DNA from: JAXDBV01 sp034678415
GTDB taxonomy: Bacteria; Bacteroidota; Bacteroidia; Bacteroidales; VadinHA17
Direction: 5' to 3'
NCBI GenBank assembly: GCA_034678415.1
Contig: JAXDBV010000324.1
Coordinates: 1-5,747, forward strand
DNA: 5,747 nucleotides
Made by a program: the position numbers and the translations under genes. The stretch's first letter is position 1. The number at the start of each line of letters is the position of its first letter. Below, one piece after another: positions 1 through 5,747 of the stretch. Below the pieces are notes generated by a model. It saw only the letters and a program-made list of their open reading frames with translations, ran no database searches and had not been told where the DNA came from.

Positions 1-1550
1 TCGACCTGTTCTCTTCTGAAGGACAATACACCTACCAGAAAACAAAAGATAATGCCTTTACCTTCTTATCCAGCTATGAGAAGGAAAGGTATAGCATGTA
101 TATGAATTTGAATTTCAACAATATGGATGTTCAGGAGAACGGAGGTGTTGTTGATGATAATGACCTGGAAGACTTGTCTCCCAAGGATATTGCAGTGAAC
201 CTGGTGGAAAGTTTCAATGCCTCGTACTCAAGGCTGAACAATCAGTCATTATACCTGGCACACAAGTACCGTTTTATCAGGAAAAACCGTGATCAGGGGC
301 CAGACAGCACGCATTTGGCAGCCACCGGGGGGCAGCGCCAGCTTATCGAACCCAGCTTCTCACACACCCTGTTATACGAAAGGAACTACCGGCTATACAG
401 TGACCGGTCACCCGCCTCAGGCTTCTATGATACCGTACTGATCAACAATGCATTTACTCGTGACTCGGCCAGGTACCGAAACCTGAGAAATAACTTCCGC
501 TTCGAGTTTCTGACCGATACCACAAGGAAATTCAGCTTCCTCGGCAGGGCAGGCATCGTAAGTGAGATGGTGAAATACGGTCATGTAATACCAGCCGATA
601 CGGTGGTTCATCTCAAACCTCCTACCATTGTCGATATACCCGGGGGGGTCGTCGTGATTCAAAATAATGATACAACATTCAACCGTTTCCGGGATGACTC
701 ATACCATAACCTTGGTGTGAACTTCTTCATGCAAAGTTCCCTAACCAAATATGTGAAATGGGACTTTCTCGGTGAATTTTTCCTGTCGGGATATAAGCAG
801 GGCGATTTTTCCATGAAGGGAGGATTTGATTTTAACCTTCCGGGGAAAAAAATTCCAATTGTGCTGAAGGCCGACCTGGAAATTCTGAAAAAACGTCCCG
901 GGTATTTTTTAAGCCATTACAGCTCAAATCATTTTGAGTGGAGGCATGACTTTGCAGATGAGGCTTCCACGGTGATCTCAGGTCGCCTGGCATTTCCCGT
1001 ACAGAAATTTGAGACTGGTCTGACGTATGGCCTGTTTGATAACTACATGTATTTCGATACAACAGCACAGCCAAAGCAGGAAACAACCCCCCTGTCGGTC
1101 ATAGCTCTCGATATCAGTAAACACATCACTGCCGGTAAGTACAGGTCGGTGTCAAAGGTGGAGGTGCAATGGACGGGAAATGAGGGCGTATTGCCGCTTC
1201 CATTCTTTAGCGCCTTTCATTCTAGCTACCTGGAACACCGGTTGTATTTCAGGTTTACGGAGGGAAAGATATTTTACCAGCTGGGATTTGATTTCCGTTA
1301 CAATACGTCGTTTTTTGGTTATGCCTACATGCCTGCTACTGGTATTTTCTATAACCAGAATGATAAAAAACTGGGCAACTATCCCTACCTGGATCTTTTC
1401 CTTAACCTGAAACTGAAAAGAACCCGTTTCTTCCTGAAACTGGAACACCCGCTATCGGGAATCATTGATGCCAATTATTTTGGAGCTCTTCACTATCCGA
1501 TGAATGGCAGGGCATTCAAATTCGGTTTGTCATGGACATTTTATAACTGA
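1..1550 (+). CDS. Putative porin, outer-membrane beta-barrel (Porin_10-like), 5'-truncated
   Basis: The reading frame is already open at base 3 and runs to TGA at 1548-1550, giving 515 codons. The start and signal peptide lie outside the window, so the ATG at 96 is internal and not the true start. The visible protein is a string of alternating, aromatic-rich amphipathic strands separated by polar, Asp/Asn-rich loops. There is no long hydrophobic helix, and it ends in an aromatic strand (FGLSWTFYN), as barrels recognised by the BAM machinery do. An ENGG motif near the visible N-terminus (encoded at about 132-146) and the late segments GYMPATGIFY, LGNYPYLDLFLNLKLKRTRFFLK and HYPMNGRAFKFG resemble, from memory, the Bacteroidota 'putative porin' family. 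Full-length members are roughly 600-700 residues, so perhaps 100-200 are missing. It probably sits in the outer membrane. The substrate and whether it really forms a pore are unknown. Family assignment is by recall of the motifs, not by search. Confidence -1.
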   Translation, partial: DLFSSEGQYTYQKTKDNAFTFLSSYEKERYSMYMNLNFNNMDVQENGGVVDDNDLEDLSPKDIAVNLVESFNASYSRLNNQSLYLAHKYRFIRKNRDQGPDSTHLAATGGQRQLIEPSFSHTLLYERNYRLYSDRSPASGFYDTVLINNAFTRDSARYRNLRNNFRFEFLTDTTRKFSFLGRAGIVSEMVKYGHVIPADTVVHLKPPTIVDIPGGVVVIQNNDTTFNRFRDDSYHNLGVNFFMQSSLTKYVKWDFLGEFFLSGYKQGDFSMKGGFDFNLPGKKIPIVLKADLEILKKRPGYFLSHYSSNHFEWRHDFADEASTVISGRLAFPVQKFETGLTYGLFDNYMYFDTTAQPKQETTPLSVIALDISKHITAGKYRSVSKVEVQWTGNEGVLPLPFFSAFHSSYLEHRLYFRFTEGKIFYQLGFDFRYNTSFFGYAYMPATGIFYNQNDKKLGNYPYLDLFLNLKLKRTRFFLKLEHPLSGIIDANYFGALHYPMNGRAFKFGLSWTFYN

Positions 1551-1557
1551 TATAGGT

Positions 1558-1591
1558 ATTCCTGTCATAGGAATTCAAACAATTTTTTGTT
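1558..1591 (+). terminator. Weak candidate terminator after the porin gene
   Basis: Eight bases after the porin stop there is an inverted repeat, ATTCCT-gtcat-AGGAAT (1558-1574), a 6-bp stem with a 5-nt loop. A six-T run follows at 1583-1588, itself flanked by AACAA/TTGTT. The stem is AT-rich and the T-run starts 8 nt after it, so this is a poor fit to a classical intrinsic terminator. It is the only candidate in the 92-bp gap before mltF. If it does not work, porin and mltF may be co-transcribed. Confidence -1.
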
Positions 1592-1598
1592 ATATTGG

Positions 1599-1640
1599 TT
1601 TAATATTAAAGAACTACATACGAGTATTTCTTGTATTTCT
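1599..1640 (+). promoter_or_regulatory. AT-rich mltF leader with a 12-bp palindrome and a tandem 8-mer
   Basis: The mltF upstream region contains a perfect 12-bp palindrome, TTTAATATTAAA (1599-1610). It also contains the octamer GTATTTCT twice with a 9-base period (1624-1631 and 1633-1640), ending two bases before the ATG. No full TTG/TAnnTTTG promoter is present; the nearest -7-like match is TATATTGG at 1591-1598, with no TTG at proper spacing. No Shine-Dalgarno sequence is seen, which is normal for Bacteroidota, where AT-rich leaders dominate. A regulatory role is only a possibility, because such repeats arise easily in AT-rich DNA. Confidence -1.
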
Positions 1641-1642
1641 GA

Positions 1643-3079
1643 ATGGTGTTTAAACGAAATACCAGACTGCTGCTTATTGGCTTTTTGCTGGTGATTCAAT
1701 CCTGCAAGCAGGAAGAAAAGCCGGTGGCTTTATTCAAGGGCATCAAGCCGGTCGAATTTGATCTGCCCGTGATCCGGAAACGGGGGAAAATTGTTGCCCT
1801 GACCGATTATAACTCCACCAATTACTTCATTTACAGAGGGGAACCTATGGGGTACCAGTTCGACCTGCTGAAGGAACTGTCGGAATACCTCGACCTGGAG
1901 CTGGAAATAAACGTTGAAAACGATATTGAGAACGCCTTTATATTGCTGAATTCGGGTGCCTGTGATCTGATCGCCCTGAACCTGACCATTACCAGGGATC
2001 GTATCCCTTATGTCACCTTCACCCTTCCTAACGGCCAGACACATCAGGTGCTGGTGCAGCGCAAACCGCGTAACTGGCAGAGCATGACCCAGGACCAGAT
2101 CAATAAGACACTGATCCGCAACCAGCTCGACCTTGCCGGTAAAACGGTGTATGTGCAGCGCAGTACCGCCTACGAAACACGCCTGCGTAACCTGGCAGAT
2201 GAAATCGGCGACAGCATTCACACCATTTCTGTGCCTCAGGAGGTTGAAAAACTGATCTCCCTCGTGGCCCGGGGTGAAATTGACTATACGGTGTGTGATC
2301 AGAATGTGGCAAAGGTCAATCAAACCTATTATCCTGTCCTTGATGTTGAAACAGCCATCAGTTTTCCCCAGAACCTGGCCTGGGCGGTGAGAACCAATTC
2401 ATCAGAGCTGCTGGAAGTTATAAACACCTGGCTGGAATCATTCAGGAAATCGGCGCGCTATGCGTATATCTATAAAAAATATTTCCTGAACGAAAAATCG
2501 GCTACCATTGTACAGAGTGATTACTATACCCTGGGCAGCAGGAAAATTTCCCCCTACGATGAAACCCTGAAAAAATACAGCTCCATTGTGAACTGGGATT
2601 GGCGCCTGCTTGCTTCCCTGGTTTACCAGGAATCACGCTTTGTCCCCGATGTGGAATCGTGGGCGGGAGCCTACGGACTGATGCAGCTGATGCCCGGCAC
2701 TGCCAAACGCTATGGGGTCAACCGCAACTCCCCTCCCGAACAAAACATTGAAGCCGGTATACGTTTCCTTAAGTGGCTCGACGATGTGTTTGCCAATAAG
2801 GTTAAAGATGAGAATGAAAGAAAAAAATTCGTGCTGGCATCCTATAATATCGGGGTGGGTCATATCCTTGATGCCATGAAGCTTGCCGATAAATACGGCA
2901 GTAATCCGCAGCTCTGGGAAGGACAGGTAGAAACATACCTGATGAAAAAAGCAGAACCGAAATACTATCGCGATCCATTGGTAAAATATGGCTATTGCCG
3001 CGGCGAGGAGACCTATAACTTCGTTCGTGAGATTATGGACCGCTATGAACATTACAGGAATATCCTTGCTGAGAACTAG
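1643..3079 (+). CDS. mltF: Membrane-bound lytic murein transglycosylase F (MltF-like lipoprotein)
   Basis: This 478-residue protein should cleave the MurNAc-GlcNAc bond of peptidoglycan non-hydrolytically, leaving 1,6-anhydro-MurNAc ends. Residues 1-20 are a lipoprotein signal peptide (basic MVFKRNTR, then a hydrophobic stretch). The lipobox VIQSC makes Cys21 the lipidated residue, so the enzyme is membrane-anchored, probably in the outer membrane. Residues of about 46-282 form a family-3 solute-binding-protein domain (GKIVALTDYNSTNYF, then GYQFDLLKELSEYL, SGACDLIALNLTITRDR and a central AGKTVYVQRSTAYE). Residues of about 312-445 are the SLT lysozyme-like domain, with the expected catalytic Glu330 in YQESRF, then AYGLMQLMPGTAKRYG (343-358) and ASYNIGVGHILDA (399-411). 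In studied MltF proteins the first domain binds peptidoglycan-derived ligands and modulates activity. E. coli MltF is 518 residues, so this one is complete. The ATG at 1643 is chosen because the signal peptide begins there. The gene is convergent with the Nudix gene, one base apart. Confidence -1.
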   Translation: MVFKRNTRLLLIGFLLVIQSCKQEEKPVALFKGIKPVEFDLPVIRKRGKIVALTDYNSTNYFIYRGEPMGYQFDLLKELSEYLDLELEINVENDIENAFILLNSGACDLIALNLTITRDRIPYVTFTLPNGQTHQVLVQRKPRNWQSMTQDQINKTLIRNQLDLAGKTVYVQRSTAYETRLRNLADEIGDSIHTISVPQEVEKLISLVARGEIDYTVCDQNVAKVNQTYYPVLDVETAISFPQNLAWAVRTNSSELLEVINTWLESFRKSARYAYIYKKYFLNEKSATIVQSDYYTLGSRKISPYDETLKKYSSIVNWDWRLLASLVYQESRFVPDVESWAGAYGLMQLMPGTAKRYGVNRNSPPEQNIEAGIRFLKWLDDVFANKVKDENERKKFVLASYNIGVGHILDAMKLADKYGSNPQLWEGQVETYLMKKAEPKYYRDPLVKYGYCRGEETYNFVREIMDRYEHYRNILAEN

Positions 3080-3093
3080 TTCAGCAGGCTGAA
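3068..3093. terminator. Alternating inverted repeats at the mltF/Nudix convergent junction
   Basis: The pentamer GCTGA occurs at 3068-3072 and 3088-3092, and its reverse complement TCAGC lies between them at 3081-3085. The middle arm can pair with either flank: with the left one around an 8-nt loop holding the mltF stop, or with the right one as TTCAG-CAGG-CTGAA (3080-3093). It also contains the perfect palindrome GAACTAGTTC (3073-3082). Neither strand has a T-tract after it, so calling it a bidirectional terminator is tentative. It is listed because the one-base gap leaves no other room for termination outside coding sequence. Confidence -1.
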
Positions 3094-3689
3094 ACAACCT
3101 CAAGAAATTCAGACAGGATAATGGCCGTGGCGCCCCATATTTTTGCTCCTTCAACCTCAAAATACGGCATGCGGTACCTCTCTCCGTTATACTCATGAAC
3201 CTCGAACCGGATCTTGTCGCTTCGTGTCAGTTCTTCCAGCGGGACCACAATGAGATACTGTACTTCGCTGCGGTCGATGGTGAAGGAAGGATCATAATTC
3301 ATGAATCCCACCACGGGCAGGACATCAAAGTTGCTCACCGGTATATACAGACTGTTTAGGCTTCCCAGGATCTCTACATCTTCGGGTCGGATGCCAACTT
3401 CTTCTGCCGATTCCCTTAAAGCTGTTTTTATCAGATCACCGTCCGCCGGATCCTGTTTTCCCCCGGGGAAGCTTATCTGTCCGCTATGATGCCCGGGATA
3501 CTCGTTGCGCATTATAAATACGGTATGCAGTCGGTTCCCCTTTGGGAACAGAAGAATCAACACCGCTGCCGGTTGTTTTGCAGCATTGCTTTCGGCCAGG
3601 AACTGCCTGCGTATACGGTCAGAAGGTGATGCTCCTTCCCGGCCGCCCGCCAGAGGTCTGTAATTCTTCAGCGCTTCCCTGATGTTCAT
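3081..3689 (-). CDS. Nudix hydrolase, CoA pyrophosphatase (NudL-like) family
   Basis: The predicted enzyme (202 residues from the ATG at 3689) would hydrolyse the diphosphate of coenzyme A or its derivatives in the cytoplasm, giving phosphopantetheine products and 3',5'-ADP. The Nudix core is clear: FIMRNEYPGHHSGQISFPGG precedes the box, and RESAEEVGI carries the metal-binding Glu residues of the RExxEE core. Between the FPGG and RE elements the spacing and an Asp replacing the usual box Glu (PADGDLIKTAL) match E. coli NudL as I recall it, which points to the CoA subfamily over MutT or ADP-ribose enzymes. The ending KIWGATAIIL is also typical. Start choice: the frame extends upstream to an ATG at 3710 and a GTG at 3716. 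MNIREALKNYRPLAGGREG at 3689 best fits the usual short N-terminus, and no start has a Shine-Dalgarno sequence. It lies about 210 bp downstream of the permease on the same strand and could share its transcript. Substrate is inferred from family only. Confidence -1.
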   Translation of the reverse strand: MNIREALKNYRPLAGGREGASPSDRIRRQFLAESNAAKQPAAVLILLFPKGNRLHTVFIMRNEYPGHHSGQISFPGGKQDPADGDLIKTALRESAEEVGIRPEDVEILGSLNSLYIPVSNFDVLPVVGFMNYDPSFTIDRSEVQYLIVVPLEELTRSDKIRFEVHEYNGERYRMPYFEVEGAKIWGATAIILSEFLEVVSAC

Positions 3690-3734
3690 TATGAACAGTG
3701 AATGAGGCATCGTCACACTAATACATAAAGCCGG

Positions 3735-3751
3735 GAATTTATAAAAAATTC
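3735..3751 (-). repeat. AT-rich hairpin upstream of the Nudix gene
   Basis: An inverted repeat GAATTT-ataaa-AAATTC gives a 6-bp stem with a 5-nt loop, 46 bases upstream of the preferred Nudix start. On the minus strand the loop is tttat. It could lie in the leader of the Nudix transcript or at the 3' end of the permease transcript, but it has no GC-rich stem or trailing T-run. No TTG/TAnnTTTG promoter is visible in the 183 bases between 3717 and 3899. The rest of that gap holds one unsupported open frame on the minus strand (3739-3888). Confidence -1.
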
Positions 3752-3899
3752 ATCAGGTTGGAAACCGGTTCGTTGTTTTCTGTTAGATCCGGTGAAGGAT
3801 TCCTGCTGCGGATGCGGTAACCCGTCACCCCAGGGAAACATTGAATGTCAGGTGTTGATTTTCCTCCCCCGGATCCTGAGTAGTTCACCGTACTGCCCG

Positions 3900-5144
3900 T
3901 CAGTCGAAACGGATGGTCTTTACGGGCATGATCCCGGAGATGACATGCGATGGCACGATCAGCATGAGAAGTATCAGCACCATGGTGCCGATATTGAGAA
4001 GAAGAATATGCATCGGGTCCAAATTGATAGGTACGGTGGTAAGGTAGTAGGATGATTGCTCCAGCCTGATGATACCGAAATAGCGTTGAAGAAGGCAAAG
4101 ACCAATACCGATAATGTTTCCCCAGAATAATCCTTTGGCGATGAGAAGTCCGGCCTGTATGAGGAATATCCTTCTTACTCTGGCGTTCTCCGCTCCCAGG
4201 GCCTTCAGTATACCGATCATCCGGGTACGGTCGAGGATGAGGATCAGAAGTCCCGATACCATGTTGAAACCGGCCACCACAAGCATAAGGATCAGGATGA
4301 TGGCCACGTTCATATCCTGCAGGTTGATCCAGTCAAATATTTGTGGATATTTTTCCTGTATACTGAGTACCCGCAGCATTGTTTTGTCCTCTTCAAATCC
4401 GTAACCTACCTGTTCCTGCACGCGGAAGGTCATCCAGTCAAGATCCCTGAAATCGTCAATGGTTATCTCGAAACCGCTGATCTGGTCAGGATCCCAGTCA
4501 TTCAGCCGGATGATGTGACCAATATCCGCCAGGATGAAAATCTTGTCAAAATCCTCAAGGCTTGTCTCATAGATACCCGAAATGGTGAACCGGCGCATCC
4601 TGGGCGGCTCCTGAACAAAATACATGGCGAAATCATCGCCCACGCGGAGCCTGAGAAGCTTTGACAGATATTTGGAAATTAGTACTTTATTGGTACGTGT
4701 GCTGTCGGTGACCTGGAAGATCTCCCCCTCCACCAGGTTATCCCTGAAAAACTGCCAGTCAAAATCGTTACCCACTCCTTTGAGCACCACACCCTGTATA
4801 TCGGTTTCCGTCTTAATGATACCTGCCTTGATGCCAAACACCTGTACATGGTTTATGCCGGGCATGGCTTTCACTGATTCCAGGAATTTCTGGTTCCGGC
4901 TGACAGGCACCATCTCGTATGATGTATTGGTATCAAGATTCAAGATCTGTATATGTGAACCGAATCCCACCACCTTGTTGCGTATCTCATTCTTGAATCC
5001 TGTGACGATGGCAATGGCAAGGATCATCACCGTAAGGCCGAGCGCAATACCTGCCACGGCTATCGCAACAATGGGGCGTGAGAACGATTCCTTGTTGTCT
5101 TTGTCGGTGAATACCCGGTGCGCTATGAACAACTCAGTATTCAA
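3900..5144 (-). CDS. FtsX-like ABC permease, lipoprotein-releasing system (LolC/LolE family)
   Basis: The protein (414 residues from the TTG at 5144) should be the membrane subunit of an ABC transporter that, with a LolD-type ATPase, extracts lipoproteins from the inner membrane for delivery to the outer membrane. The layout is the family's: TM1 at about 24-48 (PIVAIAVAGIALGLTVMILA), a large periplasmic MacB_PCD-like domain at about 50-270, then three helices near 279-303, 327-351 and 378-398. DRTRMIGILKALGA (305-318) is the conserved cytoplasmic coupling segment of FtsX-like permeases. EIRNKVVGFGSHIQI after TM1 is typical of Bacteroidota members. E. coli LolE is 414 residues, so length fits. 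There is no ATG near the 5' end. TTG at 5144 gives MNTELFIAHRVF, which resembles the family N-terminus. A TTG at 5165 would add seven residues but lies inside a likely promoter -7 box. No lolD or second permease is in the window, so LolC, LolE or a homodimeric LolF-like role cannot be separated. Confidence -1.
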   Translation of the reverse strand: MNTELFIAHRVFTDKDNKESFSRPIVAIAVAGIALGLTVMILAIAIVTGFKNEIRNKVVGFGSHIQILNLDTNTSYEMVPVSRNQKFLESVKAMPGINHVQVFGIKAGIIKTETDIQGVVLKGVGNDFDWQFFRDNLVEGEIFQVTDSTRTNKVLISKYLSKLLRLRVGDDFAMYFVQEPPRMRRFTISGIYETSLEDFDKIFILADIGHIIRLNDWDPDQISGFEITIDDFRDLDWMTFRVQEQVGYGFEEDKTMLRVLSIQEKYPQIFDWINLQDMNVAIILILMLVVAGFNMVSGLLILILDRTRMIGILKALGAENARVRRIFLIQAGLLIAKGLFWGNIIGIGLCLLQRYFGIIRLEQSSYYLTTVPINLDPMHILLLNIGTMVLILLMLIVPSHVISGIMPVKTIRFD

Positions 5145-5153
5145 AATACTTTT

Positions 5154-5179
5154 TTGTTTATGCAAAAGTAGTATTTTTG
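5154..5179 (+). promoter_or_regulatory. Candidate promoter for namZ, overlapping the permease promoter
   Basis: TATTTTTG (5172-5179) matches the -7 consensus TAnnTTTG exactly. The nearest upstream TTG (5154-5156) is 15 bases away, slightly short of the usual 17-23, so the -33 element is weaker than that of the opposing promoter. A start near 5185 would give a leader of roughly 70 nt before the namZ ATG. Confidence -1.
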
Positions 5180-5191
5180 ATCATCGTTCAA
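5163..5191 (-). promoter_or_regulatory. Bacteroidota-type promoter for the permease gene
   Basis: On the minus strand TTG (5191-5189) is followed by 18 bases and then TACTTTTG (5170-5163). This is an exact match to the Bacteroidota consensus TTG, 17-23 bp, TAnnTTTG. Transcription would start near 5157, leaving a leader of about 13 nt before the TTG start codon at 5144. The alternative start at 5165 would fall inside the -7 box and would not be transcribed from this promoter. Confidence -1.
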
Positions 5192-5253
5192 TGACAGGTG
5201 CTCTGCTTTATGCAATAGATTGCCGTTATGAACGTTTATCAGGAAACGCTGAC

Positions 5254-5747
5254 ATGAAGAAAATTCTGGTATACTTTTTTACCGCACTTTGCCCTGTTGC
5301 TCTTATCTCTACTCATTCACAGGCACAGGCAAGGAAGATCATTCCCGCTGCCGAGTGTACCGAACGTTACCTGGATCTGCTCGAGGGGAAAAGCATTGGT
5401 GTGGTGGCGAACCATACAAGCATGATAGGGAACCGTCACCTGGTGGACAGCCTGACAGCAATGAACATACATATTTTAAAGATCTTTTCACCGGAGCATG
5501 GTTTTTTGGGTGACACAGAAGACGGTTCATCCGTGAATGATGGTACCGATCCTGTTACGGGTATACCGGTGTATTCCCTGTATGGTGCGAAAAAGAAACC
5601 TTCTGCCTTTGATCTTGAAGGTATTGACCTGGTGGTATTCGATCTGCAGGATGTGGGTGTTCGTTGCTTTACCTACCTCTCCACGCTTCACTACGTGATG
5701 GAAGCCTGTGCGGAGAACAGTATTGATCTGCTCGTTCTTGATCGTCC
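5254..5747 (+). CDS. namZ: Exo-beta-N-acetylmuramidase NamZ (DUF1343, GH171), 3'-truncated
   Basis: Only the first 164 codons and part of a Pro codon are present, and the frame is open at the window end. Family members remove non-reducing terminal MurNAc from peptidoglycan fragments, a step in wall turnover shown for Bacillus subtilis NamZ and studied in Tannerella forsythia. Residues 1-26 look like a Sec signal peptide ending QAQA, without a lipobox, so the product is probably periplasmic or secreted. Family hallmarks appear in order: GKSIGVVANHTSMIG (45-59), FSPEHGFLGDTEDG (78-91), DPVTGIPVYSLYG (99-111), VVFDLQDVGVRCFTYLSTLHYVMEA (127-151) and VLDRP at the edge. Glu81 of the SPEHG motif is a plausible catalytic residue. 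The ATG at 5254 is chosen because it begins the signal peptide. The frame stays open upstream to an ATG at 5191, but that would bury the signal. An AGGA lies at 5241-5244, a weak Shine-Dalgarno-like match. The rest, including the C-terminal domain, must lie beyond the window. Confidence -1.
   Translation, partial: MKKILVYFFTALCPVALISTHSQAQARKIIPAAECTERYLDLLEGKSIGVVANHTSMIGNRHLVDSLTAMNIHILKIFSPEHGFLGDTEDGSSVNDGTDPVTGIPVYSLYGAKKKPSAFDLEGIDLVVFDLQDVGVRCFTYLSTLHYVMEACAENSIDLLVLDR

Noticed and set aside
96..98. ATG at 96 as the true start of the porin gene
   Set aside because: The frame is open to the window edge with barrel-like sequence (TYQKTKDNAFTFLSSYEKERY) before it, and there is no signal peptide at 96.
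1730..2323. Long open frame on the minus strand inside mltF (197 codons)
   Set aside because: It lies wholly within a gene with clear domains on the plus strand, has no recognisable motif, and its His/Val-rich composition is what the antisense of such a gene gives.
2633..3196. Minus-strand open frame spanning the mltF/Nudix junction (187 codons)
   Set aside because: It overlaps two well-supported genes in other frames, and its protein shows no domain. It is a shadow of the convergent pair.
3690..3716. Longer Nudix protein starting at GTG 3716 or ATG 3710
   Set aside because: The extra residues (MTMPHSLFI) do not resemble the family N-terminus, and the ATG at 3689 gives the usual length of about 200 residues. 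It cannot be excluded from sequence alone.
3816..3833. Small hairpin around GGTAACCCGTCACC as a terminator for the permease gene
   Set aside because: It needs a G-T wobble, has a tiny loop and no T-tract. It is not distinguishable from background.
5191..5253. In-frame N-terminal extension of NamZ from the ATG at 5191
   Set aside because: It adds 21 polar residues ahead of a clean Sec signal peptide (MKKILVYFFTAL...) and would bury it. The ATG at 5254 also has an AGGA upstream.
5228..5257. Nine-codon upstream frame whose stop overlaps the namZ start as ATGA
   Set aside because: It looks like a leader peptide or translational-coupling arrangement, but it is too short to separate from chance, and no attenuator hairpin or repeated regulatory codons are seen.

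Overview
The window looks like chromosomal DNA of a member of the Bacteroidota, most likely Bacteroidales or a close relative. The reasons are a Porin_10-type outer-membrane barrel, a periplasmic-facing MltF lipoprotein, an FtsX-like LolC/E permease, the near absence of Shine-Dalgarno sequences, and good matches to the Bacteroidota promoter consensus (TTG, 17-23 bp, TAnnTTTG). The species cannot be named from this sequence. Five protein genes fill almost all of the window, and two of them are cut by its edges. I see no tRNA, rRNA, CRISPR array, insertion sequence or phage gene.

Left part, plus strand: the C-terminal 515 codons of a putative porin (1-1550), a 92-bp AT-rich gap, then mltF (1643-3079), a lipoprotein with a solute-binding-type domain followed by a lytic transglycosylase domain. 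Middle, minus strand: a CoA-pyrophosphatase-type Nudix hydrolase (3081-3689), which ends one base from the mltF stop in convergent orientation. About 210 bp further upstream lies an FtsX-like lipoprotein-release permease (3900-5144). Right part, plus strand: the N-terminal 164 codons of namZ (DUF1343/GH171 exo-beta-N-acetylmuramidase, from 5254 to the window end), divergent from the permease. The gap between these two genes holds back-to-back, oppositely oriented -7 boxes.

Four of the five genes concern the cell envelope: an outer-membrane barrel, a peptidoglycan-cleaving lipoprotein, a permease that releases lipoproteins from the inner membrane, and a secreted enzyme that removes terminal MurNAc from peptidoglycan fragments. 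MltF and NamZ could act one after the other on wall fragments, and MltF itself would be a client of the Lol pathway. They are not in one operon, so this is a thematic neighbourhood and not a demonstrated system. I found no convincing new multi-gene system. The points most worth checking are the overlapping divergent promoter with the TTG start choice it implies, the possible surface-export signal behind the MltF lipid anchor, and the one-base convergent junction with competing hairpins.
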